Assembly (NCBI RefSeq): GCF_905163445.1
Contig: NC_053182.1
Span: 5,580,001-5,644,000 of the forward strand
From: Pararge aegeria
Taxonomy: Eukaryota > Arthropoda > Insecta > Lepidoptera > Nymphalidae
Length of the DNA stretch: 64,000 nucleotides
Direction: 5' to 3'
Shown one piece after another: positions 13,601 through 24,034 of the stretch (the first letter of the stretch is position 1; every line of letters starts with the position of its first letter). Under the pieces are notes generated by a model. It was not told the origin of the DNA. It saw only the letters and a list, made by a program, of their open reading frames with translations, and did no database searches. The position numbers and the translations under genes were made by a program.

Positions 13601-15398
13601 TATCATTGGATCTGACAGACTACAAGGTACTCTTTGGAATAAAATTCTGAACTAAGATGGTCTTTAAGCAGAACTCCATAATCTGACAAATTTAATAGTT
13701 CTTCACTACCATGCAAAACATTTGTCAAATTACCAAGGGTGCACTCTACTTCCTTTCTGACTGGACTTGTATATAATCAGTTGCAGCTTAGGATTATCCT
13801 GTAAAATATTATAAGTGGTAGTAACTGCAAATCTACCAGCATTAGATCAACATGGCGAATGTAAGCTTTCAGAAACAACTTTCACTCCTAGGAGAGTCCT
13901 TATTTAGGTCTCTGAGCACAGATCCACGACTTTCAGTAGTTCTTAAATATGTGAAAGAAATTATATAATTCTCATAGGAATTTGAAGTAAACCTAAAAAT
14001 TTTGTATGTGTTTCTTATTTGAATCTAGTAAGACAAATATGTTATTTACCTGTATCCCATTCTCTTTTAGTAGTATGCTATGTTTTTCTCTTATCTTGCG
14101 AGCATATTCTGCTGATAAATGATAGATCTTAAGACAGATTCCTTCAACTGAAGCTTTTGCTGTTTCTGCCAAATGAGGCTGACACTGTCTCTATAGAAAA
14201 AAAAATACACACTGTTATTTCTTAAATTTATACTGTTCTTCCAAAGCCAAAAACAAATTACATTGAAGGATATAAGCTGCCAATTAAATTGTGCTTATTT
14301 TTTTTTTGTACTTTATTTGAGAGTACCATTATTTTCTTTTATAACTTAGTAAAAGTACCCTTTTTTTATAACTTAGTAAAAGTACTACTTTTACTAAGTT
14401 ATAAAAAAAGGCAATATAAGTTAAATAATATTAATATAAATTAAATAAATAAATATTCTCAGATTTACTCTCAAATGTGCCAGTCTATCTTGGAAATCAT
14501 CATAAGTAGCTCCCACTGTACGCCGCAACCATTGAAATGTGTCCTCAGCATTCCACTTCACTACTTTACGGCTTTCTGGTGAGGCATTCCTTGATTCTAT
14601 CATTTTCTTAGCTGCTTCAGCATATCTGGACAACTGCTTTCTGGCATCTCCAGTGAATTTTGGATGGGTTAATTTTATTGGTATATCATTCATTATTTCT
14701 TCATACATTGAGTGAGATATCTCTGGAAAGCAGTGGCTGGGGAGAAGTGGATCAGAACCTCCTTGGTCATTCACTTTTCTTTCCATTAACCATCTATTGA
14801 AAGAATCTTTGGGGGCATCTATACTTTCTCTGGTGTGGCACAGCTCCTGATAACACTGCCTTAACTTATTGGCTAGAGTAAATCGAAATCCCTCAATTTC
14901 AGGATGGGGATGAGGGCAAATAGTTGGGGGACGTTCATATATCACAACATTTGTGGGTACTTCAATGTCCCATGGACCTGCAAGGACAAACTTTTTAGGT
15001 GGGGGACCATTATCTTCCGATGGCCGTCGCTTAGTGGCACTGGGAGTTACATTGCCGGCATTTGGGGGCCCTGTGTGGCATATTCCAAGTGGATCTGTTA
15101 TGGGATCGAAATCCCTTTTAACAGCAGGCAGTTCCCACATTGACTCGCCGGAAATTTTGTTCCAAAAATACGGTCTGTTTTCTCGCCTGGACCAGTATTT
15201 CCGCCACCCTTGTTGCAGCAGATCAGGGTGCAATTCGGAGGAGAGATGAGGAGCGAGAGGAGCTGGGGCGCCCGGTGTCTGCGGGGTCTCGCCACTGCCG
15301 CCGGGCGACGACTGGATTTCCGGAGACGAATCGCTGAGGGTTGGTGCCGTCTCCCACGATGAGGATCCAGCGACAACTTTATCCCGAACATCATTCAT
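4690..15398 (-). CDS. PCIF1: PCIF1/CAPAM, cap-specific adenosine N6-methyltransferase homologue
   Basis: Seven coding exons read on the minus strand: 15398-14469, 14190-14050, 12610-12434, 11140-10854, 8253-8043, 6677-6619 and 4990-4690. All junctions are GT-AG and phase-consistent, giving 701 residues (human PCIF1 is 704). A WW domain lies at about residues 60-92 (GWRKYW...WEL), which in the family binds the Ser5-phosphorylated RNA polymerase II C-terminal domain. The helical and methyltransferase core follows (KVWCYPV, FECFASPL, CYFRQYCSAF, PEPLSF-like, FEHEYRHG). In vertebrates the enzyme makes m6Am next to the mRNA cap in the nucleus. Here the catalytic NPPF motif is replaced by HPPY (residues 527-530, bases 8209-8220), so activity is doubtful while CTD binding may remain. 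The C-terminus is a Pro/His/Ala-rich tail encoded partly by a 9-bp repeat. The start is the first Met of an open 930-bp exon. The gene is divergent from JMJD4. Confidence 0.93.
4712..4774 (-). repeat. 9-bp coding minisatellite in the last PCIF1 exon
   Basis: Five perfect copies of gtgtgcggc are followed by two imperfect ones. On the minus strand each unit adds Thr-Pro-His or Ala-Pro-His to the PCIF1 C-terminal tail. Because the unit is a multiple of three, copy-number change stays in frame. The local GC bias also creates many long spurious open frames on both strands. Confidence 0.85.
5104..5350. repeat. dispersed repeat end (TTTATTTGTACACCA type)
   Basis: The words tttatttgtacaccac and cgcttaatagcgatct recur near 36155-36200 (cgcttagtagcgatct), showing a shared interspersed repeat in PCIF1 3'-proximal intron DNA. 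The class is not recognised; it looks like a retroposon 3' end. Confidence 0.5.
5920..5965. repeat. 16-bp perfect inverted repeat
   Basis: The arms TGAATAATTGTTAAGA (5920-5935) and TCTTAACAATTATTCA (5950-5965) surround a 14-base spacer. The arm sequence recurs singly at about 33703 (TGAATAATTGTTAAG) next to the same dispersed repeat, so it may be the end of a non-autonomous element. Confidence 0.6.
6050..6150 (+). repeat. dispersed repeat related to 33778-33903 and 38782-39245
   Basis: The stretch containing aaggattgaagaaattat and gcttgcttctgtcc matches the segment at 33778-33903 and, inverted, the segments around 38900-39240 (tttataatttcttcaatc...gatagaagcaggc). This is an unclassified family shared by PCIF1 and CYLD introns. 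Confidence 0.55.
7284..7461 (-). mobile_element. tRNA-derived SINE, GATAGCC family (family B), minus copy
   Basis: The reverse strand begins GGTGATAGCCCAAAGGGG and has a B-box-like GTTCGAGTCC, followed by GCGTTTTAAGCAATTAAAAT, the usual body of this lepidopteran SINE type. It lies in a PCIF1 intron. It is degenerate and has no obvious target duplication. Confidence 0.6.
7591..8005. repeat. tandem duplication, unit about 216 bp
   Basis: Unit one starts aaaataattactatcaact at 7591 and unit two starts aaaataatcactatcgact at 7807. Both run through ctgctaaatggcatgaagtg, aaagtggagtggttttt and cagcattgtatt. The units are diverged by scattered substitutions. The second ends within 40 bp of the PCIF1 exon 5 donor side (8043). 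Confidence 0.8.
8441..8690 (+). mobile_element. tRNA-derived SINE family A, near full length
   Basis: The head gacggccgattggcgcag carries an A-box-like TGGCGCAGTTTGCAGCG and a B-box GGTTCGATTCC. The body contains atgtttgtgttatgagcatg and ttactttggggctagg, and the tail is tgtcgtagta plus a T/A-rich run. This is the reference copy for the family in this window; it resembles butterfly SINEs of the Metulj type, which is inference. Confidence 0.8.
9005..9166 (+). mobile_element. SINE family A fragment, degenerate
   Basis: It starts within the B-box (gttcgattcccacaactg) and continues through aatgtttgcgtgatat, cagtgtctgggtgttta, ttggggctag and gtcgtagtata. The 5' tRNA head is lost and small deletions are present. 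Confidence 0.7.
9328..9545 (+). mobile_element. tRNA-derived SINE family C-like fragment
   Basis: It contains gggtgagcgctgttgttt, a B-box-like GGGTTTAATGCCCGGC and the body word tctggtct, which also marks the copies at 45879-46171 and 46985-47160. It lies in a PCIF1 intron. Confidence 0.5.
10154..10216. repeat. 28-bp imperfect hairpin with a perfect 13-bp core
   Basis: The core GGACTAATTTGAC and GTCAAATTAGTCC flank ATGACGA. Outside it, gcccagttacctac pairs imperfectly with gtatttaaccgggc. This looks like a small fold-back repeat in a PCIF1 intron, with no known function. Confidence 0.65.
11840..12200 (-). mobile_element. LINE reverse-transcriptase fragment (Jockey-like)
   Basis: On the minus strand one segment reads VVFLDFTKAFDTL, and another, toward lower coordinates, reads GTAQGTVLGPLLYL. 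These are the RT domain motifs preceding and containing the PQG block of non-LTR retrotransposons. Frames are broken and the catalytic YADD region is not seen, so this is a dead fragment inside a PCIF1 intron. Confidence 0.7.
12714..13515 (+). mobile_element. fold-back (long inverted repeat) element, 3'-truncated copy
   Basis: It begins TATGGGGTATTCCATGCC and follows the copy at 34015-35019 through cttcaatcaattctacaatt, atccccgtgtatcccaga and attaatgattgatgcagtta. It stops in the central region near aaaaatcggcctgtaatcc and lacks the second terminal arm. No coding frame is present. Confidence 0.75.
14341..14410. repeat. 51-bp near-perfect palindrome
   Basis: The 25-bp arm at 14360-14384 is the exact reverse complement of 14386-14410, with one unpaired base between. 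Part of the arm (ataacttagtaaaagtac) is also directly repeated at 14341-14358. It lies 58 bp inside PCIF1 intron 1 from the exon 1 donor. Confidence 0.9.
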
Positions 15399-16737
15399 AT
15401 CGAAGAACTATTTACGGCCTAAAACTTTTCAATTTGATCACGAATTAACTTATAAGGAAGCTTGTAAACGAAAATTTTCCTATTTAAGCTTAGCTTACAA
15501 GTTTTCTATAAGCACAATTAATTTGTTGTTAATCATGATATTGTTACCGCCAAGAAATTTTCTAAGGCAGAATTCTATAATGTCACAGAAACACATGACG
15601 AATATTGTCAAGGAACATATTTAAAAAGGATTATCGATGGGAAGTAATAACAAAACCATCAAAATAACACAAAAATACTTAAACAATCGTATGATTTACG
15701 AAATAAATAGGCTGGCGTAGCTCCCCAAGCACCGCCATCCACAGATATACTAAAACATACTCAGACCAAAAACTTACAACTAAACAAAGATAAGATTTTT
15801 GTTTATAATCAGTATGTAAAACTTTGTAATCTAGTATTTTGAGCCTGCAAAGACAAAAGAGAATATAATCGCTACGTTAAATAAAAATTAAATAATACAA
15901 ATCCATCCCGTATTTACGTCAAATAAGCCTATAGATATCTCAAAGCCATGAAATAGAAAATGAATCCTTCAAGTAACTAGGTCTCAATAAAGTATTTTTG
16001 TTAATAATTAATTGATCCATTTATAATACATTAAATAAAAATTTAATAATTCAAATTCTTCTCGTTAAATTTTCAAGTAAGCCTATAGATACCTCAAAGC
16101 CATGAAATAGAAAAAGAAGCCTAGGTCTCGATTAGGTATTTTAGTTAATAATTAATTGATTTCAATTAATAATGAATCATTATCAAAGTCCATTCAGACC
16201 TCTGAATCCATTCCATAACTTAAGTTTACCCTCAAACCAATTTTATGACGTTCGGATGTCTTGTGCCGACTACTTTCATGATATCTGTGGTCTAGGGGGT
16301 TTTATAAGGACTAGAACCTAGAGCCGTTAAAAAGAACCTTGGTTTAAAAAAAAAATGAAATAATAGTTTCAGGTCTGTGGTGTCTACTGCCGTGTTTTCT
16401 ATATATTTGCTATTTTCATCATTTTCAATTTGAATTGGGTATAGTGAGTTTAGATGAGATGGTACCTAGAGCAGCTGAATAGGTACAGATATACAGCAGT
16501 TATAAAGAAGAAGCCTAGTTATCAACTAGGAATTTGTACAAAGTAAAGAAATCTGTATTTCATCTGAAATTGCTTTGTGTATTATACAAAACTGCCAACA
16601 ATTGGTTTTGTTTTGAAGTAATGGTTTAAATGTTCTCTTCAGTAAAAGCCTTTTCCACAACTCAGGCTTTTCAACAAAAACAATATGGAGTATACATAAA
16701 GTTTAAATTTTTTCAATCACTTTGAGATAATGAAATA
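15399..16737. promoter_or_regulatory. divergent intergenic region PCIF1 / JMJD4
   Basis: This 1.34-kb AT-rich gap lies between two start codons that face away from each other, so both promoters must lie inside. A TATCGATG word at 15632-15639 is one base off the insect DRE motif. No confident TATA box was seen. A diverged 154-bp tandem duplication fills 15876-16175. Confidence 0.5.
15876..16175. repeat. diverged tandem duplication, unit about 154 bp
   Basis: Both units start ttaaataaaaat and share aagcctatagata, ctcaaagccatgaaatag, taggtctc and gttaataattaattgat. The second begins near 16030. Confidence 0.75.
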
Positions 16738-18099
16738 ATGAGCAAAGAAATACCAATTGAAATTGATATCGTTAATCAGATAAACCATGATAGTAACTAT
16801 TTCCAAACCAAAATAGATTGTCTAAATGCTTCTGATATCAATTATGCGCATTTTTATGCTACCTATATGTTACACAACATACCCTGTATCATTAAAAATG
16901 TTTCTAATGATTGGAAATGTTCGAAAGAGTGGGTTTTAGATGGTCAAATAAATTATGAATATTTTACACAAGAGTATGGAGACTTAGATGCACCTGTTGC
17001 TGATTGCAACCAAATAAACTTTAATGCTCAATGCAAATGTAGTATGAAAGTTAAAGATTACATGAGTTACCTCAAAAACCCACACAAAGAAAAATTGTTG
17101 TATCTAAAAGATTGGCATCTGAGAAGACTAACAAATGGTTTGTTTTATGAGGTTCCAATTTTATTTGCATCAGATTGGCTAAATGAATATGCTTTGGATA
17201 TGCAAGAGGATGATTTAATGTTTGTTTATATTGGACCCAAAGATACATGGTATGTTCTCAATATGTGACAATGCTGCTAATGTTTGATTTTAAAAATTGA
17301 AACACCTACTATTTTACTAATATTTATTTCTAACACCATGTTTCGTACCGTTTTTAAATATAAATATTATAAATAGATTTCCCATAAATAACTTTACTTG
17401 CACATTCATTAAGCTAACTTAATTTATTCTTTCAGGACACCTTTTCATGCTGATGTTTATTCATCATACAGCTGGTCAGTTAACATTTTTGGCAGGAAGA
17501 AATGGATAATTCTTCCCCCAGGGGAAGAAGCAAAAATAAAGGATTCATTTGGAAATCTGCCACTTCTGTTTGATCCAAACATACATAAAAATGTAAAACA
17601 CTTTGAAATCATCCAAGAAACAGGGGATGGCATTTTTGTTCCGTCCGGATGGCATCATCAAGTTTTTAACATACTGGACACTATTTCTATAAATCATAAT
17701 TTTATTAATGCTTGTAATGTGGAGTTTGTGTGGAGAGCACTTGAAGATAATTTAGTTTCGGTTGAAAAAGAAATTCAGGAATTTAAAGACACTCCTGAAT
17801 TTATAACTCAGTGCCAATTAATACTAAAATCGTTATTTGGTATGGATTTTGAAGAATTTATTAAATTCATTATCCATATAGCTCAAAAAAGAATAAATTA
17901 TTTTAATAAAAAAACCACATGTAAACTCTTTAACACTTACATTTTACAAAACAATCACATTACTTTTGATCTTAAAAAAATATTAAAAATTATCAGTTTT
18001 ATAGAAAACCACCCTTTAGTATCAAAAATTATTTCATTACATGAAACAGTTCCTCAAATCATACATATAAAAAAATCTATCAATAAAGCATTAAAATAG
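16738..18099 (+). CDS. JMJD4: JMJD4-like 2-oxoglutarate/Fe(II) oxygenase
   Basis: Two exons, 16738-17249 and 17436-18099, join in phase (ACATG|GTATGT ... TTCAG|GACACC) to give 391 residues. The JmjC fold carries the iron site HAD (H175, D177) in TPFHADVYSSYSWSVN and the distal histidine in VPSGWHHQVFN (H245). SINHNF follows as the C-terminal core strand. Human JMJD4 hydroxylates a lysine of the translation termination factor eRF1; the same role is inferred here. The start is the first Met of a frame with homologous N-terminal features (NIPCIIKNVSNDWKC). The stop lies 109 bp from the AMACR stop on the other strand. Base composition is AT-rich, unlike the GC-rich 3' exons of PCIF1. Confidence 0.92.
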
Positions 18100-18208
18100 T
18101 TTATGAATAGTTTATACTATATGTTTATGAATATATCACAATATTTATATATATAACCATAACCATAAAAACCATATAAAATATTACAGTATTAAGTACT
18201 TTAACAGA

Positions 18209-19410
18209 TTACAAATTTGATTTTGCTTTGGTATTTACAACATTTTTCTTAATTAAGTCACAAATTTCAGATTTACTATAACCTAACTCCTGTAATATTT
18301 TAACTGTATGATATCCTAATTCTGGTGCCTCCTGTTTACCACTTGATATTCCAGGAGTGGAAGAAAGCCTAGGTGCAGGTTCAGGCACTATCAAATTGTC
18401 ATGGTCTTTATAAAAAGACTTGCGTGAAGAATTACAGGCATGACCATAAACTGATCTAAGGTCAAGAACAGGTGTGACACAAGCATCCAAGTTCTCAAAA
18501 ATGTCAGACCACTCCTGCTGGGTTTTAGTCAAAAATATTTCTTTGAATTTATTTTTACATTCAGTATCAAATTGAGAATATGTCTCTTCACATAACTCTA
18601 ATCCTTTCAAGAAGTTAGAGTAAAACTGAGGTTCAAGAGCTCCAACGGCCATAAATTTACTGTCCTTAGTTTTATAAGTGGCATAAGATGGAAGTCCACC
18701 ATCCAAAGTATTTGTGCCAGGTTGACCACTCCATATAGGCAAATTTTGTGACTTAAATAACCATGTTCCTAAATAAGCTGCACCTTCTGTCATACTTGCA
18801 TCAATAATTTGCCCTTTGCCAGATTTCATCCTTTCAAACAAAGCTAACAAAATGCCAAGCGTGCATAAAAGACTGCCACCTGCAAAATCTGCAACCAAGT
18901 TGATTGGCGGAGTGGGTGGCTGTTGGTTTTTACTAAGCATAGAAAGTATACCTGACAACGCAATGTAATTAATATCATGACCTGCTTTATCTTTGTAGTC
19001 ACCATTTTGCCCATAACCTGTCAATCTTGCATATATAAGTCTTGAGTTCAGGGCCATAAGGGGTTCAGGACCAAGACCCAATTTTTCTAACACACCTGGT
19101 CTGAAAGTATCTATAAGGACATCTGATTCAGCAGATAACTTTTTAAATATCTCAACACCATCCTTACATTTTAAATTTATTGAAAGTGTTCGTTTTCCAT
19201 TTGACAACACATCTACAGGTGAAGATTCTATCTGTAAAAATAATTGGATTAAGAATTTACAATACTAGTGTTTTAAGTTTTTATTACATGGATTATAAAT
19301 ACCTTTTGGACTACAGTAACTGACGCGCCGAAATCTGCTAATATCGCTCCACAGAATGGGCCTGGAGCTAATCCCATCATTTCTAAAACTTTTATACCTC
19401 TTAAAGCCAT
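18209..19410 (-). CDS. AMACR: AMACR, alpha-methylacyl-CoA racemase
   Basis: Two exons, 19410-19303 and 19231-18209, encode 376 residues (human about 382). It is a family III CoA-transferase-fold enzyme that inverts the C2 centre of branched acyl-CoAs so that peroxisomal or mitochondrial beta-oxidation and bile-acid-type side-chain shortening can proceed. Visible are the N-terminal LEMMGLAPGPFC CoA-binding segment, DTFRPGVLEKLGLGP, the catalytic His in KAGHDINY (H121) and the catalytic Asp in NLVADFAGG (D151), matching human H122 and D152 with a one-residue offset. The C-terminus is SNL, a weak variant of the peroxisomal signal. The start Met is followed directly by the conserved L-x-G-I-K-V-L-E. 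The gene is divergent from SS18 and convergent with JMJD4. Confidence 0.94.
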
Positions 19411-20368
19411 TGAAACTCAAATTAGAGTATCTTTGTCTTCAAAATGTTTTGGTTTAGTGTTAACTTAAGTTACAACACTGGTGCTGATTGTCTAAAAGTT
19501 AACTGTTTCAAACATAATGTAGCTCATAATGTTTAATTAGGAAGTTGGAAGTTAATTGCAAGATTGTATTTAAAGTTAAGTTTTTGAAAACACTGCAGGT
19601 TGGAAAGAAAGGTGAAAGAGTGACGAAAGTACTTGAGTGTCATAAGATTAATTGTGTAAGATTAATTATGTAATCTTATCATACTATTTATTTAAAAATT
19701 TCATGTTATTCTAGTGAACAAATTTATTCAGCTTATAAGCACTATGTAGGTATAGCTCCCTCAGACTTTGAACCAAGGTTTGAAGTTTGAACCTATATAG
19801 GAGTCTAGGATCAAAAAGTGTGTGTTGCCAGTGACAGATAGTCAATCAAATATGATATGACAGCCCAAAAAGCATTTTTACGAGAAATTTAATGAGAAAT
19901 AAGAATGTAACACAGACAGCACAATGACCACTAAAAAAAAAACTTAAGGTTTTCATATTCAAGTCTAGAAACGGAGAAACCCACATTTTCCATTTTCAAA
20001 AGTTGAAAATACTATTGAAAGTTGAAAATACCATTCCAAAAACCACATAGGTAGGCAGTTTATCGGCAGCACTGAATACCCCAGTACTGCTAATCATTAC
20101 ATGCGTCTAGTTAAAATGAACGAGCTACACTAAGTAATAATTTCTCTGGTTACATAAAGATACTTCATTTATTTTGTGGTTCATGTAGATGCTGTGTGGT
20201 TAGGAGTCTGTGGTTTAAACGACTGACGCTTCCAATTTTTCTAATTTCGCCTGCATCTGAAAAAATTGATTTCTCTTCTTACTGTTCAGTGAATTGTGAT
20301 GCCAATGTTATTTAGAACATAATTACAAATGAGAAAGTCAACTTAGTTGTTTAGTAATATTATAAAAA
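19411..20368. promoter_or_regulatory. divergent intergenic region AMACR / SS18
   Basis: This gap of about 0.96 kb lies between two outward-facing start codons and must hold both promoters and 5' untranslated regions. It is AT-rich, with no repeat that I recognise and no clear core-promoter word. Confidence 0.45.
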
Positions 20369-22890
20369 ATGTCGGTTGCATTCGCCCCTCGGGGCAACCG
20401 GCCTCCATTGAGTCCAGCACAAATACAAAAGATGTTGGACGAGAATGCACATTTGATACAAACAATACAGGAATACCAAGCTAAAGGCCAGCTTATGGAG
20501 TGTCATCAGTACCAGCAGGTGTTACACAGAAATTTAGTATACCTGGCTTCTGTCGCTGACGCTAATCAAAATATTCAGTTGCTGCTCCCAGTAAGTTTAA
20601 ATGAAGTCTCTTTACGAAAGGATTTACAAATCGAAATATTTTCTCGAACTGAAAATTGAAGATGTTCCTACTGCACACACAGCACACATTGAAAAAGTTC
20701 CTTAAAAATAATTTGTATGAGAAATCTAACAATACCTTTAGACCTAATTAATGAGTCTTTGTAAAACAAGTAGGATAAATTTTAATTGCGTATTTTATTT
20801 TGAATTATATACTAGCCCTTAAACTAATTTAGCTTTCTTGACATGTAATTGAAAAGGTTTGGAAGAGACTTAATTATTTATTCTTTTTGAAGAACAAACA
20901 AAGAAAAAGAAGCGGATATGTAAGATAAATTCATAAACCATCATTATGATATAAGCTGATTGAAATCTTCTGGGATTTCTGAATTTCATTATCATGTTTC
21001 ACCTGTGTGCAGTTGCTTCTTGTGACTTTTTTGTGACTTGCTTAATGTTGTAAAGCCATGAATACAAGCCCACTAATCCTTATTGGTGTTTCTTAATGGA
21101 GGTCTGTATCCAGCAGTGGTACATGAACACAATGAGAATGATTGTGACACTCCACTCTTACTAGCTAGAAGTTGACATCTTTTGACAAGTCAGAATCTTT
21201 CACCTGCTTAGATGAGAACACTTGGCTGTTGGATAACATTATGATACTTTTCTTCTTCTTCTCTCTCTGGGCTTGTCTCCGTACTGTGTTGGCCGGAACC
21301 TCCCTTTGTACGTAATTATGATACTTATGATGCCTTTGTAAAATTATGAATATATATAAATTCCTCTTACTCACTAAGGTTGGCTGGATGATATCTCTTA
21401 TAGAGTTAAGCTTTCCTTTGTTTACTTCATATACTATGTATCTCTCTCTGTATTATCTTTGGTATTTATCAATACCTTACCCAGAGTATACAAGCACTAT
21501 GTCAGACCATGTTTCTGTTTATTTGTATCCTGGTATCCTTTGGGTCCCTACTAAAAATCAGCATTGCAGTATACCTTAGCAGGTATCTACTACCATGTTA
21601 CTGCAACACAGACTACCCATTCACAACTACTATGCAATATACTTTTTAGTTGTTATTTTTTTATATGTATGTTGTAAAAATTTATTGTAGTCATTAAAGC
21701 TTATTATTGTTGTTATCACAATTTCTGGTATACAAATAAAATTAAATATATTTCTATAAAAATTGTTTCAGCCTCCACATCAATTGGCTGCAGGCAACGT
21801 GCAACAACTGAACCCACCTACCACTGGAGCTGAAGGCCCAGGCTCACCACAGCAACCATACCGTCCACCTACAGGAGTGTCGACTACTCCCACAAGGCCC
21901 ACACAGTCATATGGGCAAAGACCTTACCCACAAAATCAATACCAAGGACAGTACCAAGGAGCACCTGGTGTTTATCCACCACAAAGTGGTTATGGCCCTC
22001 CAGGACAAGGATATGGTCCCCCAAATCCTTCCCAACAACCACAAGGATATCCTCCAAATTCTACATATGGACCACCTATCACTACAGCTCCCAGTAACTA
22101 TCCGCCGGCTACACACCCAGGACCTGGAGGATACCCACCCTCCTCAAATCAGCAACCTTATGCTCCCCCGCCGGGTAGCCCTGCTGCTGCAGGTTCACCT
22201 TACCCAGTCCGTGGCTCTAGTCAACCAGCATATACTGGAAATTCTGGATATCCGCCTACACAATCTGGTCCAAACTATCCTAATGTAGGTGTCAGCTCAT
22301 ACAATTCAACAACATCTCAACCACAACCTTATCAATCTCAACCTTTCCCAAACACTACACCTACATCTGCATATAGCTCCACACCAGTGTCTCAGCCAAA
22401 CCGGTCCCCACAACCTCCACCTAGCGGTTATACTTCCCAAAATCCAAGCTCAGGATATGGGTCTCCATCTGCACAATCACCAACATATAACTCTAGTTCT
22501 CACGGAAACAATGTTCCACCATCCAGCGGGACATCTGGGGCTCCACCTCAAAATGCACCCCCTGGACAGCAATATCCTCCTGCTGGACAACCATCTCCTT
22601 ATCCACCAGCAACTCAGCCACCTTATTCCAATCCTTCATCCCAGCCAGGAAGTCCGGCCCCTTCAGTGTCAACTGCACCCCCTCCTCAGTCATCCTATCC
22701 ACAAAATCCACAGAATTATCCTCCTGCTGGAGGAGCATATCCACCTCATGCTTACCAACAAGGCTATCCACCTGCTCAATATCCGCCTTCGCCTTACCCT
22801 TATGCTAGGGCGCCCGCACCGGGAGCTCCGCCACCAGGTGCTCCGCAACCTTACCCTGGTTACGGTTTTCAACCTCCCAACCAACAGTAA
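20369..22890 (+). CDS. SS18: SS18 homologue (BAF chromatin-remodelling subunit)
   Basis: Two exons, 20369-20590 and 21772-22890, join at CTCCCA|GTAAGT and TTTCAG|CCTCCA and encode 446 residues. The SNH domain fills about residues 14-72 (IQKMLDENAHLIQTI, CHQYQQVLHRNLVYLA, ADANQN), which in the family docks to the BRG1/BRM ATPase. Residues 75-446 form one long low-complexity tail rich in Pro, Gly, Gln, Tyr and Ser, the family's QPGY activation domain. It has many GYPP, QPYPP and SYPQ units, and its composition explains the long shadow frames on both strands. The protein is nuclear. Human SS18 is similar in length and order. Start context is the conserved MSVAFAPRG. Confidence 0.93.
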
Positions 22891-24034
22891 ACAAAACATA
22901 AGGCTTATTTTTTGCTTTAATCAAAGTAGCCCTAAGTTAATTAATTCAGCAATGATAATGAATTTTATTTAACTACTAATTAAGAAACTGTTTGAAGTGA
23001 AATCTTCAGTCAGTGTAAGTTTCTTTTTAATAGTACAAGCTAGGACAACTATCCTCAAAGATCTTACAATGAATGATCAAGTTCATATGGTAGGCTGATG
23101 CCTAAGCAACTTGCCATGGACTGTGAATAAACCTTAAGTTCGGGATAAGCAGGCGAGAGAATGAAAAAAACCTTAGAAGTTTAACCTTTTTTCACGTGTA
23201 CATGCGGATATACGCAGCTTTTTATTTTTATTAGTAGGTAATTAATTATAATTATGTTTGTATTGTATATAATGATAATGTTAACTTGAAACTTAAATCA
23301 AATGTAATACAAATAAATAGCTTTTTTTGTTATAAGTAATATTATGAACAAATATTATACCAGTTTTGGTATTAATGAGATTAAAGAATAGATAAAATTA
23401 TTTTTAAGTCCATGGGATTTGCAGTTTTAAGTATTTAGTATTTGACATTAAATGAATTTCGAAATAACTGGGTTTTATTTTCGTAAATTAAACAATGCAC
23501 ACCTATTTCAGCATTACCACCTAAAACCGAAAAATGTCTTGGTACTAATGTATGAGGAAAAAAAATTTTGCCACTTTTTGTCTAGTCTACAAACATACAT
23601 AAAGTACGTAGAAAATCTTTCTTTGATAAAAAACAAAAAAGTTGCTTTAAATGGTTTTAGCCATGTTGGTCAATACACAAGTACACTCTCTTTCTCCCTC
23701 ACTCTATTAGTCTGATGGGATTGCAGCTCCAACACAACCGGAATAGATAAGGCCACAGCTTAAACTGCTTTCCGAGGCACGGGGGTTAATCACCGCCAAT
23801 TTCCAAACTCTGGGCTGGTCCTAAGAATTTTGATGAGAGAAACCCAACATTCGTTAGTCCAATCTGGAAACCCAGGACCTGGTTACCTACAGTCGACATG
23901 ACATCTAACCATTAGAACAAGGAGGCAGTTTAAATAAAATTACTAGTTCCGAATGTCTTCTTTATATTTACCTTTATTAACGATTCGTACATCTATAATA
24001 CACAGTTTATCTTAAATAATCAAATGTATTGCAA
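22891..24034. other. convergent 3' region SS18 / mRpL3 with a degenerate SINE
   Basis: This holds the 3' ends of two convergent genes. Words such as aataaa near 23313 (plus) and tttatt near 23972 (minus AATAAA) are candidate poly(A) signals. A minus-strand tRNA-like SINE remnant lies at about 23750-23930 (reverse: CTAATGGTTAGATG then GGTCCTGGGTTTCC). Nothing coding was found. Confidence 0.5.

Noticed and set aside
22289..22972. 227-codon frame overlapping SS18
   Set aside because: It is a shadow of the Pro/Gln/Tyr-rich SS18 tail in another frame, with repetitive His/Leu composition.
23452..23715. 87-codon plus frame downstream of SS18
   Set aside because: AT-rich, no homology, located in 3' flanking DNA.
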